Shown here in pieces: positions 46,430-57,400 of a stretch of DNA of 64,000 bases; position 1 is the first letter of the stretch; each line of letters opens with the position of its first letter. Source of the DNA: Anaeramoeba flamelloides (Eukaryota; Metamonada; Anaeramoebidae). The translations under genes were made by a program, and so were the position numbers. The notes below the pieces were generated by a model. It saw only the letters and a list, made by a program, of their open reading frames with translations, was not told where the DNA came from and ran no database searches. The stretch lies in NCBI GenBank assembly GCA_027625915.1, contig JANTQA010000023.1:17236001-17300000 (forward strand). The letters are read 5' to 3'.

Positions 46430-48996
46430 AAATAATTATTGTGGATGGTTTAAATAAAAATGAATAGTTTTGGTTGTTTCTTTTTACACAAATTATTTCA
46501 AAATCAGGAAGAAATTGCCAAGTTAATTTTAATTGATTTGGTTCATTTTATTGAGATAACAGTCGGTTTTATCAGGTCTGAAAATTTTTTACTATTTATT
46601 TTGAAACCTCTTAAAAAATTGAGTTTTTTATTTGAAAGCAAAACTAACCAATTTCATTTCTTGTACAAACTTGCGAAATCAAAATATCTTGAATTACAGA
46701 TCAACACTAGAGTCTTGAAGATTATTTAATCAAAATAATTTTGATTAGATCTTATTTTTTTAAAACATCTTTGAAATTTTGTTTTGGACTCTTCTTAAAT
46801 AACATAAAAAGAATGGAATCTTTCAAAATTCAACATACCTTTGATTGGAAAAATATTAAATAATCCTAGATAATATCGATTATAAAACAATTCTCAATCA
46901 TTTTTGAGTTTTTGCTTTACTTGTCAAATTATTGATATCAGGATACTTGATTTTTGAATTTATATTAAAAGTCTATTATTGATATATACTTTACCAAGAA
47001 CTGTTTTAAATTAGACTAACCCAATGAATACTTTTCAGAATTCTTTTTGTTTTCAGTTTTTCTTTGGTGATCCAAAATAACCATGATTTCAAATATGAAA
47101 ATTGGTGTTTTAAAATAAATCTCGTTCTGTTTTTTCTCATATTATTGTTCCAACACAACAAAGGATTCACTAGACATTGGAAAATCTCAGGAATAACCAA
47201 TTTTGAAAGGTAATTTATTGAAATTGTGAGAATATATTTTCAATTAAGGAATGGAATTTAATGTGAATTTTTTGTGTTTTGTTTAAAAATTTTTGTTTTT
47301 TTTTTCATTATTTATCTTTTTTTGATGAGCAAAAAGTTATCAAAAATTAAATCTATCTTTTTAGAAAATTTTTTCAAATTTGATGGTTTCATTTTTCGAA
47401 ATATCTTTCTTCGTCATTGAACTTTAAAAAAAACAAGATTATATTTACTTATTGTTTATGATTGACACCCCCCCCCCCCCATCATTTAATGTATATAAAC
47501 CATCTATAAAAAAGTTATATGAATTATAACTGTAAAATTAGGTTAACCAATATGAGTGTGTGATATTTTACAACTACATGGGGTTTAAGAAATTATCTTA
47601 ATTATCAACATAAAATTTAATTATTCTTATTACCCCCAGGGGGTGCACCTTTTAATGACAAAAAACATGAACTACATTTAAGGAACAAACAAAATTTTTA
47701 TTTTTAAGCTTAAAAATGTATATTCTTGTAAAATAATTTGATAAAAAAATAAATTCTTAGATAATATTCCATAATATGAGTTTTTTTTTTAAACCCTGTT
47801 CAAAGTTTTTACCTCGAAAAGGATATAGACTATATTCTTTTCAACTTTGTTCAAAAACAAATTAATCAAATACCACCTTTCTAAGATACATTCGGTTTCA
47901 AATTTAAGGTACAAACTTTCAAGAAAATTTAAGGCACAAAAAAAATCTCAAATTAAGGTATATCTAAATGAAAGGATAGTATTTGTAATGAATATTCAGA
48001 ATTCATTTTGTACCTACACCCATGACAGTATTGAATTGTTTAATTTTATTTTTTTACAATTTTCAATTGTTCTTTTTCTTTTTCGGGTTGGTTTGTTTCC
48101 AATTTATATTTTTTTTTAAGGATTGTTGCTTAATTTTTGGATTTGAAAATAAGTTTAACTGAAAACAATTAATTTCCTCTAAAAATGTTCAAAAATGTAA
48201 TTTTACATTTTTTATATAATCATAGAGAAAAAAATCCTTGAAATGCAGATCTAAAAGCCAACTATCAAAACATTATAATAAAGATTTTTTGAGTTTCCTA
48301 AAAACATAATAAAATTTGAAAAAGTAAATTGTATTTTTATTCTTGAATTCTTAAAGGAAAAAGAAAAAGAAAAAATCTTAATAAAGACTCTTTAATTCTT
48401 TCATTTTTTTTTATTTTAAAAATCAAATCCAAAACAGAGAAAATATCGAAAAAGTGTGTCAATTGTCCTGAATGTAAAATTTTCGATAAAAGCAACACTT
48501 AAACTAATCAAAAATTAAATTTTGTCGTTTAGTTAATTATCAAAAACATTAAAAGGTCATTAGACTAAAAACAAAAAAAAAAAAAAAACAATTTAGAAAC
48601 CGTTCTGATATTTAAAAATATTAATCAATTTCTTGTATTTTTTTTAAAATTATAAAATAGGATTTTACTTTTTTTGATAAAATTTAGTATTTTGATAATC
48701 ATAGAACCCATTTTTCCAGTATCAGAAATTTTAAACACTTAACTAGACACAGAAACCTAATTTTCCCTGATCAGAAATTTCAAACTATTCAGTCATGACT
48801 CAATAAGAGTATAACTCTTGATAAATTAATTTAATTTCCAAATTAAAACTCGATCGTGCAAAATAATTTACTAAAAAAAAAAGTACATTAATTGTCTAAA
48901 ATAACATATTTATATATTTTATTTTTCGATAATTTCCACTCACCGTTATCATACATATAGACATACAAACATATATATGATAATGTATAATAACAA
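46430..48996. other. Intergenic region, nothing recognised
   Basis: About 2.6 kb between the CCT2 start and the 3' end of the HSPA12-like gene. It holds a C13 run at 47468-47480 and the palindrome ACCCCCAGGGGGT near 47634, both striking in such A/T-rich DNA. Frames at 46460-46729 and 47847-48119 lack recognisable motifs. Confidence 0.5.
47468..47480 (+). repeat. Poly-C tract
   Basis: Thirteen consecutive C in a region otherwise almost free of G/C. It could affect local structure or mark an assembly weak point. Confidence 0.8.
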
Positions 48997-51311
48997 TTAT
49001 TTATTATCTAACTCTTTTTTACCACCCTCTTTAGATATCTCAAGTGGCACTAAATGTATTTTATTATTATCACTCACATCATCATTACTATTTTCTCCAT
49101 TATTTAAAAATTTTTTTTTTCCTATGTTATCTTGATTATCTTGTATTTTTTTCTCCCTTTTCTCCTTTGTTTTGTCACACTCAACACCCGTTTCACTTAT
49201 CTCTTTATCATCATTGTTTTGAGATTGTGTTTTAAATTTATCTTTATCTTCACCTTTAGCTTTACCATAGTCTTGACCTTTACTTTTACTTTTACTATTT
49301 TTTTTATGCTTATGTTTATGCTTATCCTCATTTTTATTTTTATTTTTATTCTTGTGCTTATGTTTGTGCCTGTGCTTGTGTCTATGCTTATCTTCACTTT
49401 CATCTTTATTCTTCTGCTTATTATTTGATTTAAGATGATTTTTTATTTTATTATGGTAATAATTATCCATATCATTGTTCAAAAAATGTTTATATTTCTT
49501 TTTGATTGCACTATAATGAAGAGTTTTTATTTTATTCCAAAACTCAGCATAATTGTATTTGGTGGAAACAGGTAAAACAACATTATTTACCAAATCCCTG
49601 AGTTTGACTATCATTTCAGCACCAATGAACGAAAACTCAAATTGGAGTTTGATTAGATGGGATTTAGGGATATTGTTATTTAAATTTTGGAATGATTCAG
49701 TTAAGTTCAAGGACATTTTCATTTGATGCTCAAATAATAATTGATCATTGCATGTAGTATCATAAATTAAATCCTTACTAACGCCAGATTGTGATGTGGA
49801 AATTAAACATATTAGCTCTGGGAATTTAAGAATGTTGATTTCCATTTCAAATTTAAATTTTTTATTGATCGGATAACTTTGGTTCTTGTTAATTATTACC
49901 TGAAAAGATTCTTCAAAGATTTGGTCATTGGAAATATTTCTAACTGAATTTGATTCTTCCTTTTTATTTGTCTCGGCTAAAATTGATTTTAATTTGGTAA
50001 ACCCAATAGTTTTGCTTTTTTTTTGGTTCGTGATTATATTCCGATACAATCCAAATATAATTGAACCTTTAATGACAGCCCCATCCGAATAATATTCATC
50101 AAAGTTTAAAGTTGTTTTTTTTTGATCTTTTGATACAAAATTAAACTGACGCCTCATTAAATGCTTTAAAAGGTTAGAATTTGAAAAGCCCCCAATGCAA
50201 ACAATTTCAGTATTATCCACAAGAATTTCCTTATTTTGATTTGTAATTTCCCCAACAAAATTTGATATTTCTTCTTGCAAATTGTATGAAAAAGAATATA
50301 ACATCCTTCTTGATATCTTTAATTCAACTGTAGGGAATTGGGAGTCCCATTTTTTACAATTTGAGCCCCCAAGTTGTAAATTTCCATTTCTATTTCCTTT
50401 TGTTTTTTCGTTTCCATTTTCGTTTCCATTTCCATTTCCATTTTCTATTTCGATATGATTCCCATTCTTATTGTATTCATTTTTTTTGTTGTTAAATAAA
50501 TGAGATCGTTTGAATTTAGTTTTTAAGAAGTTTTCAAAATTATTTTCTTCATTATTTTTTTCAATTTCATTATGAAATTCTTTAATTGATGATTTTAAAT
50601 CTTCTTTTGAAATAATTTCAATTGGTATATTTAAAATCTCAAATTTGTTTTGAAAACGCCATTTTGGATTCATTTTTTTTTTAATTTCTTCCCATTGTTT
50701 TTGAATAAAATTGTAATCTCCACTATATTGATTAAGGGGATATTTGATTTTAAATAGCCGTTCTAGAAATTTTCTAAAATTGTAGTCACAATCATAAGCA
50801 CCAATTACATTATTCTGTGGTGAGTTTTCAATTTGGATGCTTTTTGGCTGTAAAATTATTTGATTTAATGACGAGTATTTGCCTTTCAATTCGCCATTAA
50901 TGGGGATTTTTTTGATTTGTTTTACTTTAATGCAATTAGTTGTTCGAGCGCCGACTGAAATTACAAGCAAGGAATTCAAATTATCCTTGCTCATGTTATT
51001 CCTAGTATTGGTCTTGTTGTTGGTATTATTTTTCGCTTTCTTTTTGCTTTCATTTTTTTGTTGATTGAAATAATTGTCTTTAAGTTTTTGGTTTAGTGTC
51101 CAGATTGAACTTGCAATTGATTCAGTAACAAATAATAAATGTTGATTGTCATCGAGATTTTTAATAAACCCAGACTGTTTGAACACTAGCCTTAACTGCC
51201 TTATTGTTATATAGCGATAATTGTTTGGGATACTAAAAACAAAACGAATATTTGAGATCGATATTTTTTTTTTTTGTTTTTCCTTTTTCTTTTTTTTTTC
51301 CTTTTCCTTTT

Positions 51312-51344
<33 letters not shown>

Positions 51345-51790
51345 CGGATTGCTTTACAATTTTCATTCATCATTTTTAAACAATCCTTTCTGATTAATTT
51401 GAAAAACCCAACTAAAACTTCAAATAGATCAAATTCCCGTCCACCAACAGATCTTATTGTTAGCCTTTCCTTTAAAAGCGATCCTTTTAAATCTGTAAAC
51501 AATTCTACACCTAAATTACCAGACAAACTCTCTGCCTGTTGGTGTTTCCTAATTGCCACAGAACCCCATTCAATTGGCTTTATTAATTGTCCTTTATTAT
51601 TAATTGAAAAAAGTATTGAAGAATTCGTTTTAATTCGCTCTGATCGTGGTATAATGTCATAATTTGGTTCTTGTTCTTGTGGTGATTGTTGTAGTTCTTG
51701 CTTGCCTTTGCTTCCAATAGAAATAAAACCAAACCCAGTCTTGTCTGATCCAAAATCTATTCCACAAATATATTTTACATTGTCTGTCAT
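48997..51790 (-). CDS. HSPA12-like Hsp70-superfamily ATPase
   Basis: The start is ATG 51790 (MTDNVKYICGIDFGSDKTGF), not the upstream in-frame ATG whose 19 extra residues are low complexity. The frame runs to about 51345, then changes by one step inside an A31 run (T31 on the + strand, 51314-51344) that encodes polylysine. It continues to TAA 48997, about 930 aa. The fold is Hsp70/actin-like. GIDFGSDKTGF is phosphate loop 1. FVFSIPNNYRYITIRQLRLVF with FVTESIASSIW corresponds to the conserved VP...A...AG...E..AA region. VISVGARTTNCIKVK sits where phosphate loop 2 (D-x-G-G-T) should be, without its Asp. EIVCIGGFSNSNLLKHLM is the adenosine motif and VIKGSIIFGLYRNII the HSPA12-type helix. The C-terminus has about 120 residues of His/Lys/Asn-rich low complexity, then an acidic end. 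Loss of the loop 2 Asp may mean weak or no ATP hydrolysis. Confidence 0.72.
51314..51344. repeat. A31/T31 homopolymer inside the HSPA12-like coding region
   Basis: Thirty-one T on the + strand, read as lysine codons on the minus strand. The upstream and downstream coding frames differ across it. Confidence 0.85.
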
Positions 51791-52134
51791 TCTTAGTTGA
51801 TGATAAACAACAAACAACAATTTTTTTTTGCGAAAAAAAAATAACAAAAAATAACTTTTTGCAAATTGAAAATAGAAATAATTGTCAAATATTTTGAAGA
51901 AGGTTATTTTGTTTTTTTGAACGGAAGACGGTTGCTTATATTTTTAAGATCAGTATTACTCGCAGACGAAAATTGAAGAAAATTTTTTTTTTATTTGAAT
52001 TTTAAGGAAGCATCAAAAAATAATTCAAGAGAGAAACCATTCCCAATATTACCTTTTCCCAATAAAATTTCTTAGAAGGAGTTTTCCAACATTAAATTAT
52101 TGTTGTTATTTAAATCAGATCAACTCAAAAAATC

Positions 52135-53095
52135 AAAATGATGTTAAAATACTATTGTAGTCAAAATAAAGCGTGCAAAAAAATTTAATTCGTGTTTCAA
52201 AATAAAAAGCATGTTTTTTTGTTATAGAAAACCTATACATTAACCAATCAAAGAAACCAATAATAAACCCTAAAAAAATATGGTATTGGTTTCTTAAAGT
52301 TCTATTATTTAAAAAGAAATTCTAAAAATGAAGGATCAAATTGCAAAATTTATCTCGAAAAATAGAGTAAATTTTGGAAAATTTTACTCATAAAAAAAAC
52401 AAAAAATTTCAAAAAAATTGAGAATATTATGGAAAATTTTCAACTATTTGCATTAATAATTTAAATTTTACTGAAAATAACCAGTAATTTACTTTCAAAA
52501 TTGATTTGGGGTCAGGTATAATATTTGTTAGTAGATTGGATGTTGCCTTGGTACAAGAATAAAAAAAGCACGGATAATATTTTGAAACACGGATTATAGT
52601 CGTTGTGCACGCATTATTTTGATCACTGTACATGCAGAAAAGTTTAATACGTGCTTCAAAATAAAAAGCATGTATTTTTGTTATAGAAGACATAGACATC
52701 AACCAAACAAAGAAAACAACAATAAATCCTAATTAAATACCATACTGGTTTCTTAAAGTTTTATTATTTAAAAAGAAATTCTAAAAATAAAAGATCACAT
52801 TGGATATATTTATCTCGAAAAATTGAATTAATTTTTAAGAAACTTTTAAACTAGCAAAAAAATCAAAAAATTTCAAAAAAATTGAGAAAATTACAAAAAA
52901 ATTTGAAAAAAGTTCATTTATAATTTATATTTTACTGAAAAAATACCTGTAATTTTAATTTCAAAATTGGTTTTAGCTTTGGTTTATTGTTGGATAATAA
53001 ATTGGATGTTAACTAAACAAGTTGTGAAAAAGCATATTTTTTATTTTGAAACATTGATTATAGTTGTTGAGCACACATTATTTTGATAACTAATT
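52135..53095. repeat. Tandem duplication, two units of about 0.48 kb
   Basis: Unit 1 (about 52150-52630) and unit 2 (about 52631-53095) match along their length. Shared blocks are CTTCAAAATAAAAAGCATGT-like, TTGTTATAGAA, GGTTTCTTAAAGTT, TTATTTAAAAAGAAATTCTA and TTGAAAC..GATTATAGT. Inside each unit CGTGTTTCAAAATA is mirrored by TATTTTGAAACACG, so the unit may itself be an inverted-repeat element that duplicated in tandem. Confidence 0.6.
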
Positions 53096-54309
53096 TTATT
53101 AGAGAATAAAAAATTTTATTGAAAGTTTATTTGGTTTCAAATCAAAATTAAAAGATATTCTAAATGTGTAGCAAATATCCTAAATTAACGATTCTGTTGT
53201 TAAATTTAGGATAAAGTAACAAAATTACAAACAGATTTTTCATTTTTTCCTATTGTTTATTTGACTAGATTTTTCTTTATATATGAAAGAAGATTTAAAA
53301 AGAGAAAATATGAAGTGAATATTTGCAAATTCTAAGATAATGGAATACAACTGTATGAGTTTATTGGAAAACAAAAAAAAAAACTTAAAAGTAAAATCAA
53401 AAAAATATCAAGGTTTAAAGAATACTAGATCAAAAAACAAAAAGAAATTTAAACAATTAAATAATTATTTCCCACCAATATTTGTGTTCAAATATCAAAA
53501 TAAAACAAATAGACCAAAAGTATAATGATTGTGTTTAGGATGATCTTTTTTGAACTATACTATAGTACTTCTATAAATTAATTTACAATTTATTTTTATT
53601 TTATTATTTTTTTTAACTATTTTTAAGATCATTGGAAGTATCACCATCTTAGCATAGATTATAAAAATAATTATATAACAACTTAACAATATTTTAAATT
53701 AAAAAACTATTCAATAAAAAAAAGAAAAATGATTATAGTTATTTTTTTATTTTTTTTTTGTAACTTTTATTTAAAAATAAAATAAAAAATATTACTCACT
53801 AATTTTATATTACAATTACCATATATCAATTTTTTTATATTAGATCCAAATCTAGTACTGGTTTATAGAACTGAATTATTGTATTTTTAGTTATCTCATA
53901 AAAAAGATAAAGGATTTTTTTTTATTTCTTATACTAACTTTTTAGAAAAAATCTTCAACAAATCTGTTTGAGTGAATTCACCACAATTAGTACCCTTTTA
54001 ACAGAAAATTTATTTAATTTTCAAATAATCTCAAGATATTTTACCAACACCATTACTGATTTTTAGATATATTTAATTTTATTATAATATAAACCAATCT
54101 TCTTTTTAATTTCAAAAGAACAAAAAAAAAAAAAAAAGATTAACCAACATATTGTTAAAAAGAACAAAAATCGAAATAAAAAAATTAAAAATTAAATTAA
54201 TCGCTAAATATATTGCTAATAAAATAAATAATTATTGATTATTTTAATTATGGAATAATAAAATCAAAAAAATTGTATTGATATTTTATTTTTTAAAAAA
54301 AGAAAAAAA

Positions 54310-54380
54310 GTTAAAAAGAAAAAAAAGTAAAAAAGTAAAAAAGTAAAAAAGTAAAAAAGTGAAAAAGTGAAAAAGTGAAA
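54310..54380 (+). repeat. Heptamer simple repeat
   Basis: About ten copies of AAAAAGT changing to GAAAAAGT, just beyond the 3' end of the RasGAP-like gene. Confidence 0.8.
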
Positions 54381-54427
54381 AATAAAATTAATAATATTAA
54401 TAATATAATTAAATAGCCCCATTTCTC

Positions 54428-57400
54428 TTAATTATTTTCCAATGAAAATATTGAAGGGTAATTATTGTGTAATTGACTTAATTGGTTGTTTAAATTTCGA
54501 ATTGAAGAAAATCTATTTGTCAATTCATTATATTGGTTGACTAAATTGAGAATGGCCATTTCACCGTTTGAAATATCTATTGGCTTTTTCAAAAATTTGG
54601 AAATGTGTATTGAAATTTTTTTGATTAATTGAAGGATTAGCTCTTCTTGATTAGGCATGACTGAAAAGAAATTTTTTTCCAGATTGGATTGAGGTTGTAT
54701 GTTTTGTTGTTGAACGATTATTCTTAAAAACATATTTCTTTTTCTATTTACATTTGTAATGATATCATTTAATTGGTATAGCAAAGGATTAGAGTTCTCA
54801 TAGAGAAGGTTTTGTGTCATGTGGGTTATTGATTCGTATAATATTGAAAAGTTTTGATTTGCTTGCCAATCTGTCAATGGCTTATCGACCAATCCATATT
54901 GGAAGGGGCTGTTTAGGGCCAATCCAATGAAATAGGAGAAAAAAATGTTACTAACAATGGGTATCCATTCTACGGTGTATTTATGAGTTAACAGCTTATG
55001 GATCATATGGAAGATGTTTTTAATTCTAATTGGCAAGATGTTTTGCGAGGAATAAAGTTTGTTGCCAAAGACGTTTAAATAATATTTTAAATTTTGGAAA
55101 TTTTTTATTCTTTTTTCTTCGTTAGACTCCAAATTCGACGTTATTAAAAAAGAGACATTGTTTAATAATATTTCATCCATCAAATCTTTGAAAATCTTTT
55201 TGAGATATTCTTTACCTTCAACTTTAAAATAAGTGATCATCAATTTGATTAATAAATCATCACTTTGGAAAATTCCCTGTATAGAGTTGGATGTCGATAT
55301 ACTTAAAGTAAAGCCAATTCGAATTAATTCGTCGGTGATACCCAATGAATTAAATAGCGGGAACAAATTATTTGAAAGCTTGTAGATCATTTCTTTTAAA
55401 TTATTTCGATTGCTGGTATATTCCATCAGTGCGATCAAAAAAAATATATCATTTTTTTTAAAATACCTTTTGAGATTTGTAGCCTGGCAGCTTTCAATTA
55501 ATTCGGAATACACTTGCCCATGCTCAAATAAGATTTTTTTGGAAATTAATTCTATTTCTTTGAAATTTTGTTCATCAATTAATTGCTTAAACAATTCCTT
55601 AAAAAAGATATTTGTTGTCATTTTAAAACTATTTATTGTAATACCATTGGCTAAATTTCCTGGGTTATCTAAATTTAAATTTATAAATAACTGGGTTAAG
55701 AAGTCACTGATTCTGGTTTCTTCGGGGTATCCATAAAGATATTCATCAAATTCTAGAAATATGTTTTCTATTAAATTATTTATAAAATATTTATTGTTAT
55801 CGTTTTCATCTTCCCCATCTTTGTCATCATCGTCGTCTTCCAATGGCACATTTTCGCCCTTTTGCTGCTTTTTATTAAGATTCTTTAATTTATTGTGGAT
55901 TTTGGGAAATTGATTGATAATGTTATTCATTTTTAAATAATTCACCAAATATCTTGTTAAATTTTTTCGAAACAATGTAGAAAAATAAAATAAATTAAAG
56001 ATGGTTTCTAGGGTATTAAAAATATTGCCCTCCTCTTTATCAACCAAAACAGTATTTTTTAATAATCTAATTAATTTATTTTTAATGATTAATATCGTAT
56101 TTTCTTCAAAAATATTAATATCCTTATTAATCATTTCGTTAATTTTATCCAAAATTTTTTCTCGAAAATAGGGCAAATTTAATGATCTTAAATAATTATT
56201 TAAGATTTTAGAGAGGAGTTTTCTCGATTTAAATGGTTGCTTTAATTTCCTTGTCTTGTTGTTTTTATTATTTTCAAATATTTCTTGCAATTTGTTAACC
56301 ACTTCCATCGAATTATTTTTTAATTTTAAATCAAAATGGTCAATTAAATATGAAATATTTGTTTGATATTGATCATGGGATTTACATAATTGATCGTTTA
56401 AATTAATGAGAATTGATAATGCTTTACTTTTTTTTGTATTATTATTTTCAATATTAATTTCAATTGATTTGTTATTTTTTTTATTATTTTCAAATTCTTC
56501 ATCTTCTTTATCAAGTTCGTCTAATTTATTTTTCAATTGTAAATATTCATTTTGTTTATTTTTATATATATTCATTAATTGTTTTATTTCCTTTTCCTTT
56601 TCCCTTTCCCTTTCCCTTTCTGTTTCTTGACCATTTAATTTAATATTTTCATTAATTTCTTCAGTCGATTTGCTTTCGATATCCATATTATTTTCATTTT
56701 CAAAACTAGAGACTTTATTAGTTTTTTTTAAATTTGAATTTGTTTTTTCAATTTCAACCTCATTATTTTCAGTGTTTTCAATAAAATCATTTTCTAGATT
56801 CTCATTTGATTTTGTTAAATTAGTCAATTTAGCTAAAGAAACTAATCTATCAATTTCATCAAAACTAGAATTCCTATAATCTTGATTTTCTGTGTTTATT
56901 TTACGTAATTGCTTTTTTTTTTTATTTTTTTTTAATAAGGAATCTATTTTCTTTGTATATTTGTTTTTGTAATCATTAGAAATTTTTGTTTCTTGATCTT
57001 GAACTTGCTCTTGTTCTTGCTGTATATTTAAGATGTTATTAATGGTTTCTTGTGTTTCGTTTTCTTTTGTAGAAAAATTGTTTTCATTAATTTTCTTACT
57101 AGATTTTGCTCTTGATAATAAATATTCGATATCATTGGAATATATCGAATTATTGTTTGAATATGTTTTTGGATTCATTTTATTATTTTCCTCTTCTTTT
57201 TCTTGGGATTTTAATTGCTCATATTCTTGTTCTTGTTCTTTATCTTGATATTGATATGATTCTAATTCATCTCGTTCATTTATAGTTTGGGAATTTTGCT
57301 TTATATTTGATTCATTTTGAGATTCAAATCTATTATTTTGATTTATTAAATTATCAATCAATGAATTATTTGAAGAATTATCAGAAATTTGTTTGATAAA

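Larger units (their letters stand above)
51791..54427. other. Intergenic region with tandem duplication
   Basis: About 2.6 kb. The main content is a two-unit tandem duplication (52135-53095) and an AAAAAGT-type simple repeat (54310-54380). A 61-codon Lys-rich frame at 53340-53525 starts with ATG but resembles no family and is left uncalled. Confidence 0.55.

Noticed and set aside
46460-46729. 89-codon plus-strand frame upstream of CCT2
   Set aside because: Phe/Leu/Lys composition expected from A/T-rich DNA, with no motif.
49044-49428. Hydrophobic plus-strand frames
   Set aside because: Complement of the His/Lys-rich tail of the HSPA12-like gene.
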